Part shown: positions 32,997 through 42,045 of the stretch, in pieces | Layout of the letters: each line of letters begins with the position of its first letter | Position numbering within the stretch: position 1 is the first letter of the stretch | Assembly (NCBI GenBank): GCA_963665075.1 | Contig: OY762063.1 | Span: forward strand, 248,001-312,000 | Reading direction: 5' to 3' | Length of the DNA: 64,000 nt | Source of the DNA: JAPULR01 sp963665075 | Lineage (GTDB): Bacteria > Chloroflexota > Dehalococcoidia > Lucifugimonadales > GCA-2712585 | Notes under the pieces: generated by a model | What the model was told of the DNA's origin: nothing | Database searches by the model: none | Seen by the model: the letters and a program-made list of their open reading frames with translations, nothing else | Made by a program: the position numbers and the translations under genes

Positions 32997-33983
32997 ATGA
33001 ACAAAAACATCACCATCCTCGTAGCCACCGCAGGCCAAGGCGTCATGCGAACCTCAAACAACGGCCAATCCTGGTCCCGCGCCGGCGTCGACCAGGGCAT
33101 GCACTCCGACGCCATCGTACGCTGCCTATCCACCGACCCCGACAACCCCCAAACCGTCCTCGCAGGCACCGACAAGGGCCTCTACCTCACCCACGACGCC
33201 GCCCGCACCTGGCAGCTCCTCGACACCCCCCTCGGCGACTACAGCGTCTGGAACCTCACCCGCGACCCCCGCAACCCAAACGTCATCTACTGCGGCACCG
33301 GCACCCCCACCCCCGCCGCCCTCTTCAAATCCGACGACCGCGGCCAAACCTGGCACAAACTCCCCGTCCAGGTCGCCGAAACCTGCCCCAACGTCGGCGT
33401 CCCCCGCTTCACCGGCCTCGCCGTCGACCCCCACGACCAGCAGCGCATCTGGGCCGGCATCGAAGTCGACGGCGTCCGACACAGCAGTGACGGCGGCCAA
33501 ACCTGGAACGACGTCAACGGCGCCATCTCAAACAAAGACGTCCACAGCCTCGCCATCACCGCCGGCCCGCCCAAATCCGTCATCGTCATCGTCAACAACG
33601 GCTCCTTCACCTCACAGGACGACGGCCACTCCTGGAACCGCGCCCTCGCCAGCGAAGCCTTCCCCCTCAACTACCCCCGCTGCATCGCCGTCAAGCCCGG
33701 CAACCCCAACACCGTCTTCCTCGGCCTCGGCGACTTCACCCCCGGACGCACCGGCGCCGTCCTCCGCTCCCGCGACGGCGGCGAGACGTGGACGAATCTG
33801 GACCTGCCCGTCGAACCCAACTCCGCCATCTGGGCCTTCGGAATCCACCCCTCCAACCCCCAGCTGATCTTCGCCGGCAGCCGCTACGGATACCTCTACC
33901 GCTCCGACGACGGCGGCGACAGCTGGTCCAAAGAATGGCGCGAATTCTCCGAAATCGCCGCCATAACCTGGCTCCCCTCCTAA
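32997..33983 (+). CDS. Asp-box (BNR) beta-propeller protein
   Basis: A 328-residue protein with seven SxDxGxxW-type Asp boxes (SNNGQSW, HDAARTW, DDRGQTW, SDGGQTW, QDDGHSW, RDGGETW, DDGGDSW), enough for a seven-bladed propeller of the sialidase/YCF48/VPS10 fold. No signal peptide is visible and it starts directly with MNKNITILVAT, so it appears cytoplasmic. No catalytic sialidase Arg triad can be assigned. Coding DNA is extremely C-rich at third positions, like the genes around it. Confidence 0.87.
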   Translation: MNKNITILVATAGQGVMRTSNNGQSWSRAGVDQGMHSDAIVRCLSTDPDNPQTVLAGTDKGLYLTHDAARTWQLLDTPLGDYSVWNLTRDPRNPNVIYCGTGTPTPAALFKSDDRGQTWHKLPVQVAETCPNVGVPRFTGLAVDPHDQQRIWAGIEVDGVRHSSDGGQTWNDVNGAISNKDVHSLAITAGPPKSVIVIVNNGSFTSQDDGHSWNRALASEAFPLNYPRCIAVKPGNPNTVFLGLGDFTPGRTGAVLRSRDGGETWTNLDLPVEPNSAIWAFGIHPSNPQLIFAGSRYGYLYRSDDGGDSWSKEWREFSEIAAITWLPS

Positions 33984-34089
33984 CCCCCACCCCCCTCCCA
34001 TCAACCCGTAGGGGCAGATTTGAAATCTGTCCCTTTATTGTGGTACAAATGTTAGCGTTTGCCGCATCGCCATCACAGAGGCTTGATAT

Positions 34090-37026
34090 ATGTCCATCAT
34101 AGAAGACCAACTCAACGGACGCATCGCCACGCTGCTGGGCCGCATGGCCCCCCGCTGGAGGGTTTACGGCGAAGACAGAGGAGCGTTTCGGGGAAGTCAG
34201 AGACGGCCGGACATTCTGGTTATCCAGCCGGGCGCGCAGCCCGTGGTGATTGAGAACGAGTACCTGCCCGCCAACACTGTGGAGGTCGAAGCGCGTGGTC
34301 GGTTGGGCGAGTTCCTCGCCGCAGACGTCGTCCAGGCGTCCGGGCGCATCAACGCGGCCATTGCCCTGCGGTCGCCCCCCGCGCTTAGGCGCTGTTCCGG
34401 GTTGGACGAAGTGGACGAGTTGCTGAGTCAAGGTATCGAGCTGGAATACGCGCTGCTAACCGGTCAGGGTGGGGTTGACTTCACGCGCTTTCCGAAGACG
34501 GGATACATACGCGGCAACATCCGCGACCTGGCCGCCTTCGCCGAATACGCCGCCATTCCGGAAGACGCCGTCCGGAGAGCGGTACGCATTTTGGAAGATG
34601 GCGTAAACGACGCCGCGGCGATTCTACGTCAGGCCTCAGAATTGAGCGACGATACGAAGCAAGCCATCACGGAACACCTGAAGCAGGACTATGGCGACCA
34701 GACCCTCCGAATGGCCGCGACAATCATGATCAACGCGCTGACGTTCCATCTGAACTTGGCTGGACAGCATGGCGTCAAGAACCTGAACGAGATTTTGGTC
34801 GATGGTAAATTGACGCCAACCGGCGTGCTTGAGGAATGGCGCAAGATTCTCGGCGTCAACTACTGGTCCATATTCAGCATTGCCGGCGACCTGCTCCGGT
34901 CCATAAATCCGCCAAGCATGGCGCTTTCCGCCTTGAAGATAATGCGAAAAACGGCGGAGCGGCTGAATAACCTGGGCGTCTCTCAATCCCACGACCTTTC
35001 CGGCACGGTCTTCCAGAAGCTGATCGCCGACCGCAAGTTTCTGGCAACCTTCTACACCAGGCCGGAGTCGGCGGCGCTGCTGGCCCACCTCGCTATACCC
35101 GACGATGGCAACTGGGGTAAAGCCAAGCGCGTAAAGGACTTCCGCATAGCCGACTACGCCTGCGGCACGGGCACCCTCATACACGCCGCTTATCGTCGCC
35201 TGAACCAACTCCACTGGCTGGCCGGTGGCAGGCCGGAGCGTCTCCACGCCCACATGATGAAGAACGCACTGACGGCGTGCGACGTTCTTCCCTCGTCGGT
35301 GCATCTGGCCGCGTCCATGCTTTCCTCGTCCCATCCCCAGGAGCGATACGACGGGGCGCGGACTATCGTCATGCCGTATGGAAAAACCGAAGATGGCAAC
35401 GTGTCCATCGGCTCCCTGGACCTGCTTGAAGGCAACGGAACTATCAGCCCCCTCATCCCGATTCACAACGGCGCCGCGCTCACGGGCTCCGGCAAATCCG
35501 ATGCCAACCTGGACGTGGACATGCCGCCTCTAAGCCAGGACTTGGTAATAATGAATCCCCCGTTTACCAGGCCGGGTTCGGATTGGGAAGGCGCAAGTCG
35601 AGAGTCGGACTCCTACAAACACTTCCAAGGACTGAGTACGGACTTGGAAACCCAAGCCAAAATGGCGTCCCTGGAAAAGAAGTACGCCCGCGGAACCTGT
35701 TTCCACGGATACGCAGGAATTTCGTCGGCCTTCGTAGCCCTCGCCAACAACATGGTCAAGAAGGATGGGACAATCGCACTCGTGCTGCCAATGACCGCGT
35801 TGCAGGGCACCAGCTGGCAGAAAGTGCGCCAACTGATTGCCGACCACTACAGCGACGTGACAATGCTGACCATAGCGGCGGCTGGACAGGACGATCAGTC
35901 TTTTTCCGCTTCCACCGGCATGGCGGAGACTCTGATTGTGGCCCGAAAGACACCCGACCGACCCGCCGGTCGTGGGCTGTTCGTTTCTCTGAAACGCCGC
36001 CCCGACAGCGAAATGGAGGCCATCGAAATCGCCCGCGCCATAAGAGAAGCATCCGACAAGACGAAAGTTACAATTCTTGAACGCGGGCCATACGGTGGAA
36101 GTCTTATACTCGTCGGAGATGAAATAGTTGGCGAGATGATAGAGGCTTCCCTCAGCATGGACGCGCCCTGGTCAGCCGCGGGCATTGCGGACTTTTACGT
36201 CGTACAGGCGATCTGCCAATTGGTTGATGGGATGGTTTGGTTCCCGCAGATGCGTCGGGATCTCACGTTGAGATTGCCCATCTCCACTCTCCAAAGCGTA
36301 TGCCAAGTTGGTATAACTGACATCAATATAGTCGGCAGTAGCAGCCGAACAGCCTTTACTCGCATCAAGCCGGCTTCCTCCACACCCGCCTATCCGATGC
36401 TATGGGGCCATGACGCGCAGCTTGAGAATCGTATGGTAGTCGCACCGGACAGCGAGGGACGAGTCAAGCCCGACAAAGATCAACGCGCAGAGGAAATCTG
36501 GGACACCCGCAGTCACTCCCACCACAATCGAGACTTCCGCTTCAACTCACAGCCCCTGGCCGTGGCCTTCACCGAAACTCCAACCATCGGTGGCAGGGCT
36601 TGGCCCAACGTCAAGTTCAAGAATCGCGCCCAGGAAATCGCATATACGCTGTGGGGGAATTCGACGTTGGGGCTGCTCTGCTACTGGTGGCATTCCAGCC
36701 GACAGCAGGCCGGACGGGGAAGTATGCCCATCACCGCCATCCGCTCCATGCCCACGCTGGACGTCACCAGGCTCACCCAGGCGCAACTCGACAAGGCCGA
36801 GGAAATTTTCGAGGACATGCGCAACCTCCAATTCCTTCCCGCCAACGAGGCTTACCGCGACGACACCCGCAAGGAACTGGACTACCGTGTACTGATAGAG
36901 ATGCTGGGCTTGCCGGAAAGCATCCTCGAACCCCTAGACCTGCTCCGCCTCAAGTGGTGCTTAGAACCAAGCGTCCACGGCGGCAAGAAAACATCCCCCG
37001 TTGACTCCCTCCCCCCTTCCCGCTAG
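34090..37026 (+). CDS. Large N6-adenine DNA methylase with nuclease-like N-terminus
   Basis: 978 residues. The N-terminus has RPDILVI (Asp41) followed by VIENEY (Glu55/Glu57), a PD-x13-ExE arrangement like a PD-(D/E)xK nuclease but with Glu for Lys. A helical region follows. SAM motif I is ADYACGTGTLIHAAY at about residue 353, and motif IV is IMNPPF at about 487, so N6-adenine methylation is expected. The C-terminal third (about 700-978) could be target recognition (TLGLLCYWWHSSRQQAG). No separate specificity or restriction gene is adjacent, so a type IIG/IIL-like single-chain system is possible. Base composition is less C-rich than in the flanking amidohydrolase genes. Confidence 0.85.
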   Translation: MSIIEDQLNGRIATLLGRMAPRWRVYGEDRGAFRGSQRRPDILVIQPGAQPVVIENEYLPANTVEVEARGRLGEFLAADVVQASGRINAAIALRSPPALRRCSGLDEVDELLSQGIELEYALLTGQGGVDFTRFPKTGYIRGNIRDLAAFAEYAAIPEDAVRRAVRILEDGVNDAAAILRQASELSDDTKQAITEHLKQDYGDQTLRMAATIMINALTFHLNLAGQHGVKNLNEILVDGKLTPTGVLEEWRKILGVNYWSIFSIAGDLLRSINPPSMALSALKIMRKTAERLNNLGVSQSHDLSGTVFQKLIADRKFLATFYTRPESAALLAHLAIPDDGNWGKAKRVKDFRIADYACGTGTLIHAAYRRLNQLHWLAGGRPERLHAHMMKNALTACDVLPSSVHLAASMLSSSHPQERYDGARTIVMPYGKTEDGNVSIGSLDLLEGNGTISPLIPIHNGAALTGSGKSDANLDVDMPPLSQDLVIMNPPFTRPGSDWEGASRESDSYKHFQGLSTDLETQAKMASLEKKYARGTCFHGYAGISSAFVALANNMVKKDGTIALVLPMTALQGTSWQKVRQLIADHYSDVTMLTIAAAGQDDQSFSASTGMAETLIVARKTPDRPAGRGLFVSLKRRPDSEMEAIEIARAIREASDKTKVTILERGPYGGSLILVGDEIVGEMIEASLSMDAPWSAAGIADFYVVQAICQLVDGMVWFPQMRRDLTLRLPISTLQSVCQVGITDINIVGSSSRTAFTRIKPASSTPAYPMLWGHDAQLENRMVVAPDSEGRVKPDKDQRAEEIWDTRSHSHHNRDFRFNSQPLAVAFTETPTIGGRAWPNVKFKNRAQEIAYTLWGNSTLGLLCYWWHSSRQQAGRGSMPITAIRSMPTLDVTRLTQAQLDKAEEIFEDMRNLQFLPANEAYRDDTRKELDYRVLIEMLGLPESILEPLDLLRLKWCLEPSVHGGKKTSPVDSLPPSR

Positions 37027-37035
37027 CATTGCCCC

Positions 37036-37041
37036 TACAAT
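37036..37041 (+). promoter_or_regulatory. -10-like TACAAT before amidohydrolase gene
   Basis: TACAAT in CCCC-TACAAT-AAC context, 49 bp before the ATG. No -35 hexamer at normal spacing. Confidence 0.4.
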
Positions 37042-37089
37042 AACAGGCACGAACACCACCATTCGCCCATCCCACCCAGGAGGCCCCCC

Positions 37090-38265
37090 ATGCAAATCAA
37101 ATTCGGACTCATCAGCTGCGACAGCCACGCCCAGGAACACCCCCAAGCCTGGACCTCCCGCATGTCCAAGTCCAAATGGGGCGACCGCATTCCCCGCGTC
37201 GTCGAAACCACCGACCCATCCGCCTCCGTCGCCCCCTTCCAAGGCTCCATCGAGCGCTGGTACATCGACGGCCAATTCACCGAAACCCGCGGCACCGTCA
37301 ACTGCCCCACCGCAATGGGCGACCCCCTCCGCAAAACCTACCCCCAGCGCTGGGAAGAAGTGCCCCGCTTCGTCTACGACCCCGCCGAGCGCCTCAACGC
37401 CCAGGACAAGGACGGCATCGACGCTGAAATCCTCTTCCCCAACATCGGCGGCCAGTCCGGCGAACTCTTCGTCAAGTACGACCGCGACTTCGAACTCGCC
37501 TGCGTCCAGGCATACAACGACCACATCAGCGAAGAATGGATCGCCGCCAGCGACCGCTACGTCGGCCTCGCCATCATCCCCTACAAGTCCGGCATCGAAA
37601 CCACCGTCGCCGAAATCCGTCGCGCCGTCAAAAACGGACACAAGGGCATCGTCATGCTCGCCGAACCAAGCCAGAACGCCGACGGACTCCCCCACATAAA
37701 CGACCGCTACTGGGATCCCGTCTGGGACGCCTGCCAGGACATCGATGTCCCCGTCCACTTCCACGCCGGCGCCGGCATGAGCAAGCTCGCCCTCGACCGC
37801 TGGGACGGCTACACCCGCAACCAGCTTCAGGCAATGGGCCCCGCCGCCAGCTTCAGCCTCCAGGCCCAGTCCATCCCCAACATGCTCCTCTCCGGCGCCC
37901 TCGAACGCTTCCCCCAACTCAAAATCGTCTGCGCGGAAACCGGCCTCGGCTGGGTCAACTACATCATCGAAGCCTGCGACCACGAATGGGAGCGTCGCCA
38001 CCTCTGGACCGAGGGCCTCGTCAACCGCCCCAGCGACGTCTTCCACCGCCAGATATTCGTCGATTTCTGGTACGAATCCGCCGGCGTCGAGCAGCGACAC
38101 AGCATCGGCATGGAAAACATCATGTGGGAGTCCGACTTCCCCCACTCCACCTCCACCTGGCCCGACTCCTGGCAATTCATCGAACGCACCCTCAAAGACG
38201 TTCCCCAGGAAGAGCGCTTCCCCCTCATGGCCGGCAACGCCATCCGCATCTACAAACTCTCCTGA
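37090..38265 (+). CDS. Amidohydrolase family protein (ACMSD-like)
   Basis: 391 residues, amidohydrolase_2 type. The first strand carries LISCDSHAQEHP, where the usual HxH is replaced by DSHAQE. VHFHAGAG supplies the central histidine, CAETGLGW and WESDFPHSTSTWP the last metal-site Asp region. The family includes decarboxylases and hydrolases of aromatic or lactone substrates. It is a paralogue of the next gene and starts 60 bp after the methylase. GGAGG precedes ATG 37090. Confidence 0.9.
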   Translation: MQIKFGLISCDSHAQEHPQAWTSRMSKSKWGDRIPRVVETTDPSASVAPFQGSIERWYIDGQFTETRGTVNCPTAMGDPLRKTYPQRWEEVPRFVYDPAERLNAQDKDGIDAEILFPNIGGQSGELFVKYDRDFELACVQAYNDHISEEWIAASDRYVGLAIIPYKSGIETTVAEIRRAVKNGHKGIVMLAEPSQNADGLPHINDRYWDPVWDACQDIDVPVHFHAGAGMSKLALDRWDGYTRNQLQAMGPAASFSLQAQSIPNMLLSGALERFPQLKIVCAETGLGWVNYIIEACDHEWERRHLWTEGLVNRPSDVFHRQIFVDFWYESAGVEQRHSIGMENIMWESDFPHSTSTWPDSWQFIERTLKDVPQEERFPLMAGNAIRIYKLS

Positions 38266-38310
38266 CCCCCATGCCCTCCCCGTACTCCACTCATCCCAAC
38301 CTACCCCCGT

Positions 38311-38545
38311 TCACCCTGAGCTTGTCGAAGGGTCGAGCGGGATGAAGGAATGTCGTGCACTTCCTCTTCTTCCCGCGCAGGCGGAAATCCATCCCCTCGA
38401 TTCCCCTTCTACAACAACCGTCATTCCCGCGAAAGCCGGAATCCATCTCCGCGCTTCCCCTTCTACAACAATCGTCATTCCCGCGAACGCGGGAATCCAT
38501 CTTCTCCCTTCCCCCTCGACGGGGGAAGGTTAGGATAGGGGTGAT
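38311..38545. repeat. TGTCGAAGG element, three family-A units at 54-bp period and family-B copy
   Basis: 38311-38342 is a CCTGAGCTTGTCGAAGG element. Family-A units start at 38365, 38419 and 38473, again exactly 54 bp apart, the first degenerate. 38506-38545 is a family-B copy. The block separates the two amidohydrolase genes. Confidence 0.88.
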
Positions 38546-38615
38546 TCCCCGACCCCTGAATCGTATTCCGTAGGGGCGGTTCGCCAACCGTCCAAACCAC
38601 CCAAAGGAGCCACCC

Positions 38616-39746
38616 ATGAACCAAACCCCCACCCTCATCAGCGTCGCCGACCGCGTCCAGGAAACCCCCGAAACCTGGACCGCCTACATCTCCTCCCATC
38701 AATGGGGCGACCAAATTCCCCACCTCCAAGAACGCGATGATGGCTCCCAATACTGGGTCGTCGCCGGCCAACCCCTCCAAGACCAACCCCTCGCCGAAAC
38801 CGGCGCCCTCATGCCCGACCGCAACCACAACCCCCGACGCTGGGACGACGTGCCCCCCGCCGCCTACGACCCCGCCCAGCGCATCCGCGCAATGGACGCC
38901 GACGGCGTCGACGCCCAGGCCCTCTACCCCAGCGTCGCCGGCGGCTCCGGCGAAGTCTTAGGCGCCATCCCCGACCCCGAACTCCAACTCGCCTGCGTCC
39001 AGGCCTACAACAACTGGCTCATCGACGCATGGGCGAAGAAAAGCCCCCGCTTCATCCCCCAATGCCTCGTCCCCATCAACGACCCCAACGCCGCCGCCAC
39101 CGAAGCCGCCCGCGCCATCGAACGCGGCCACCGTGGCGTCATCCTCCCCGGCACCCCCTGGGACCTCCAGGACGTCCCCCACGTCAACGACCCCGCCTGG
39201 GATCCCCTCTGGAACGTCTGCCGGGACAGCGAAGTCCCCGTCTGCTTCCACTCCGGCGCCACCCGGAAACTCCGACTCCAGGCTTGGGACGACTTCTCCC
39301 CCGTCCTCACCGACGCCATCAACGCCATCACCGGCCCCGTCAGCAGCGTCCCCATCCTCGCCAACCTCCTCTTCTCCCGCATCCTCACCCGCTTCCCAAC
39401 CCTCAAATTCGTCCTCGCCGACACCTCCCTCGCCTGGGGCGCCTACCTCGTCGAGACCGCCGACCACCAGTTTGAACGACAGCGACTCCACAACGAAGGA
39501 TACGACCTCAAACCCTCCGAACTCTTCCGCCGCCAGTGCTACATGACCGGATGGTACGACCGCGCCGGACTCCAGGTCCGAAGCTACCTCGGCGTCGAAA
39601 ACATCCTCTGGCAGACCAACTTCCCCCGCGCCACCTCCACCTGGCCCAACACCCGCCAATACATCCAACGCAGCTTCGCCGACATTCCCGCCAACGAACG
39701 AGCGAAGATGCTGGCCGGAAACGCCGCCACCCTCTACCACCTCTAA
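38616..39746 (+). CDS. Amidohydrolase family protein, paralogue of 37090-38265
   Basis: 376 residues. Shared blocks with the upstream paralogue are YDPAQRIRAMDADGVDAQALYPS, ACVQAYNNW, HVNDPAWDPLW, VCFHSGATRK and the final TNFPRATSTWP (upstream: SDFPHSTSTWP). The N-terminal metal motif is weaker still (ISVADRVQETP, no HxH), and the conserved Asp before FP is Asn here. It may therefore be catalytically changed, bind metal differently, or work as a partner of the first enzyme. ATG 38616 follows AAAGGAG. Confidence 0.86.
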   Translation: MNQTPTLISVADRVQETPETWTAYISSHQWGDQIPHLQERDDGSQYWVVAGQPLQDQPLAETGALMPDRNHNPRRWDDVPPAAYDPAQRIRAMDADGVDAQALYPSVAGGSGEVLGAIPDPELQLACVQAYNNWLIDAWAKKSPRFIPQCLVPINDPNAAATEAARAIERGHRGVILPGTPWDLQDVPHVNDPAWDPLWNVCRDSEVPVCFHSGATRKLRLQAWDDFSPVLTDAINAITGPVSSVPILANLLFSRILTRFPTLKFVLADTSLAWGAYLVETADHQFERQRLHNEGYDLKPSELFRRQCYMTGWYDRAGLQVRSYLGVENILWQTNFPRATSTWPNTRQYIQRSFADIPANERAKMLAGNAATLYHL

Positions 39747-39817
39747 CCCATCGTGCCCTTATACCACCTTTGTAGCGGCGATTCGCAAACCGCCTTCTTC
39801 CCTCTCTCCCCTTGATG

Positions 39818-39986
39818 GAGACCTTTGCATAATCCTCCCAGGGGCGTTGGTTAGCCTCTTCCCCCTTGATGGGGGAAGATTGAGATGGGGGTGAAATCCC
39901 ACCCCCACCCACTCTGAGCCTAACCCACTCCCCGCTCACCCTGAGCCTAACCCACTCCCCGCTCACCCTGAGCCTGTCGAAGGGTG
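39818..39986. repeat. MITE end, family-B core and three CCTGAGCCT elements
   Basis: GAGACCTTTGCATAAT (39818-39833), family-B core (39857-39894), then three copies of a CTGAGCCTAACCCACTC / CTGAGCCTGTCGAAGG motif to 39986. The stretch 39747-40002 holds only these repeats. Confidence 0.8.
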
Positions 39987-40002
39987 GAGCCGCACACCCG
40001 CC

Positions 40003-40031
40003 TTGACCAACATACAACCCACGAATATCAT
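40003..40031 (+). promoter_or_regulatory. Promoter of candidate small RNA
   Basis: TTGACC (40003-40008), 17-bp spacer, TATCAT (40026-40031). No protein gene with a ribosome site follows before the terminator at 40087. Confidence 0.65.
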
Positions 40032-40037
40032 AAGCAG

Positions 40038-40114
40038 ACCTTGGCATGACGATGAGTTCACGAAGCGCGTTAACCCCCAAGAAACGTCCCGCCCGTCACT
40101 TGGGCGGGATTTTT
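40038..40114 (+). ncRNA. Candidate small RNA, about 77 nt
   Basis: Predicted from a promoter at 40003-40031 (start near 40038) to the intrinsic terminator at 40087-40114. The 5' half is unstructured-looking (TAAGCAGACCTTGGCATGACG). The 3' half is the GC-rich terminator hairpin. A tiny frame begins at 40047 but has no ribosome site and runs through the terminator. No known RNA family recognised. Confidence 0.5.
40087..40114 (+). terminator. Strong intrinsic terminator
   Basis: TCCCGCCC-GTCACTT-GGGCGGGA followed by TTTTTCTTT; a perfect 8-bp GC stem with T-run. Confidence 0.9.
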
Positions 40115-40218
40115 CTTTCCCAAGCCAATCCCGACCAACCGAATTTATCGCTTAGGCTTGATTGACGAAGCGTCATTGACAATAATTGAATCCCCGTTCC
40201 ATAATCAGCAATAGCACG

Positions 40219-42018
40219 ATGACCCAACTCAACGTACAAAACCGCACCCTCGCGATAATGGACAACCTGCCCTTCCTGCGTTCCATTAACAACGAGTGCA
40301 TCGACCTCATCGCCATCGACCCTCCCTTCGCCGCCAACGAGACCTTCACCTCCAAACCCCGACCTCCCATCACCCAGGCCGAGTTTGACGAAGAACTCGC
40401 CCTCGCCCGTCGCCACGGCGTCTCCCACAACGAGGGCATCGGCCTCACCCGCGTCAAAGACGTCTGGAAATGGGACGAGGACGTCCATCCCGCCTGGAAG
40501 GCTCGAATCGAGGAAGACTACCCCCATGTCTTCTCCGTAATTCAGGCTGTTGAGTCCTGCGCCTCTGAGAACGAAGCCGCTTACATCTGCTACATGGCCA
40601 TCCGCCTCATCGAATGTCACCGCATCCTCAAAGAAACCGGCAGCATCTACTTACACTGCGACGACCACGCCAACACCTTTCTCCGACTGCTGCTGGACGC
40701 CATATTCGGCGTCGAAAACTTCCGCAACGAGATAATATGGAAGCGCAGCGGCGGCAAGTCCTCCTCCAAGAAGTGGGGTCGCGTCGTAGACCACATCCTC
40801 TACTTCACCAAAGGCCCACGATTCACGTGGAACCAGCAATATCAGCCCCACGACCCGGCCTACGTCCGCAGTCACTATCGTTATGACGACGGCGACGGCA
40901 GGGGACTTTATCGGAGACTTCCACTACATGGCCTTGGGGCCAGCAGCGGAGATTCAGGCGCAACTTGGAGGGGCTACAATCCTGGCGCCCGCAACCGGCA
41001 CTGGGCAACGCCCAGCAAGGGGGTCATGCATCGATACATCATTGAGCGCAACCTTGTGCCGGGATGGCCCGACGCCTATACGTCGGTACTGGACAAGCTG
41101 GAAGCCTTGGACAAGTACGGACTTGTAGTTCATTCCGAAAGGTATTTGCCGGAAATCAAGACCTACCTTGCTGCCACCAGAGGCATTGCCGCCACAAACT
41201 TTATTGGCGACATCCCAATGGCGTCCGGCAAAGAGCGCACCGGCTACGCAACCCAAAAGCCCCTGGCCCTCTACGAACGCCTACTTAGAGCCTCCAGCAA
41301 CCCCGGCGACGTGGTACTCGACATATTCGCCGGCTGTGCCACCACCGCCCTCGCCGCCGAAAATCTGGGCCGCCAATGGATTGCCTGCGACTTTGCCTAC
41401 CGCAGTTGGACCATGCTCAAGCGCCGCTTCTACCTCAACGGCCTGGCCCTCACCGACATGACTAACAGCACCCTCCAGGCCCTCGGAACGCACCAGACCG
41501 AGATGCAGGACGCAAAATCCTACACCATCGGCCCCAACGAACTCCCCAAGCGCGACGACAAAGACCCCGTGCCTTATCACCACCTTAAACAATCCCGCGC
41601 CGGTTCCACCCAAACCGCCAGCTGGTCGGGCCGCATCCCCAAGAACGATGCAAAGCAACTGCTGATAGAGAGATTCGGCCCCGTCTGCTGGGGTTGCGGG
41701 TTTGAGCCACGTCGTCCCAACGGCAGCCTGGACGACACCCTGCTCGAAGTCGACCACATCCGCGCCCGCAGAGCCGCCGAAGGCGTCCAGGGCGACGACG
41801 AACTCTACAACCTCGCCCTTCTCCACCGCACCTGCAACTCCATGAAGCGCAACAAACTCACCCTGGAGGAACTGCGGAACCACAACGCCATGAACGGCCT
41901 CCTCTACGTCAACAAAGTAAGCGAACTCGTAGACCTCTTCGAAGCCATCCAATTCGCCAACCAGCAAATCGCCCAACACGCAGCCTCCCACGGCTACCAA
42001 CCCCCCCTCGACGAATAA
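40219..42018 (+). CDS. DNA methyltransferase fused to HNH nuclease domain
   Basis: About 599 residues. Motif IV IDPPFAAN is near residue 33 and motif I DIFAGCATTALAAE near 367, so the order is that of a beta-class N6-adenine/N4-cytosine enzyme, with a target-recognition part between. Family blocks include SIYLHCDDHAN, IIWKRSGGKSSSKKW and TGYATQKPLALYERLL. The C-terminus (about 485-545) is an HNH domain: CWGCG, EVDHIRAR, NLALLHRTCN. One chain could modify and cut DNA, or the HNH part could act on foreign modified DNA. ATG 40219 is the better start; the ribosome site is weak. It is followed by a poly-C tract ORF. Confidence 0.88.
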   Translation: MTQLNVQNRTLAIMDNLPFLRSINNECIDLIAIDPPFAANETFTSKPRPPITQAEFDEELALARRHGVSHNEGIGLTRVKDVWKWDEDVHPAWKARIEEDYPHVFSVIQAVESCASENEAAYICYMAIRLIECHRILKETGSIYLHCDDHANTFLRLLLDAIFGVENFRNEIIWKRSGGKSSSKKWGRVVDHILYFTKGPRFTWNQQYQPHDPAYVRSHYRYDDGDGRGLYRRLPLHGLGASSGDSGATWRGYNPGARNRHWATPSKGVMHRYIIERNLVPGWPDAYTSVLDKLEALDKYGLVVHSERYLPEIKTYLAATRGIAATNFIGDIPMASGKERTGYATQKPLALYERLLRASSNPGDVVLDIFAGCATTALAAENLGRQWIACDFAYRSWTMLKRRFYLNGLALTDMTNSTLQALGTHQTEMQDAKSYTIGPNELPKRDDKDPVPYHHLKQSRAGSTQTASWSGRIPKNDAKQLLIERFGPVCWGCGFEPRRPNGSLDDTLLEVDHIRARRAAEGVQGDDELYNLALLHRTCNSMKRNKLTLEELRNHNAMNGLLYVNKVSELVDLFEAIQFANQQIAQHAASHGYQPPLDE

Positions 42019-42045
42019 TCCCAACATCAAAAGAAGGAAAATGCA

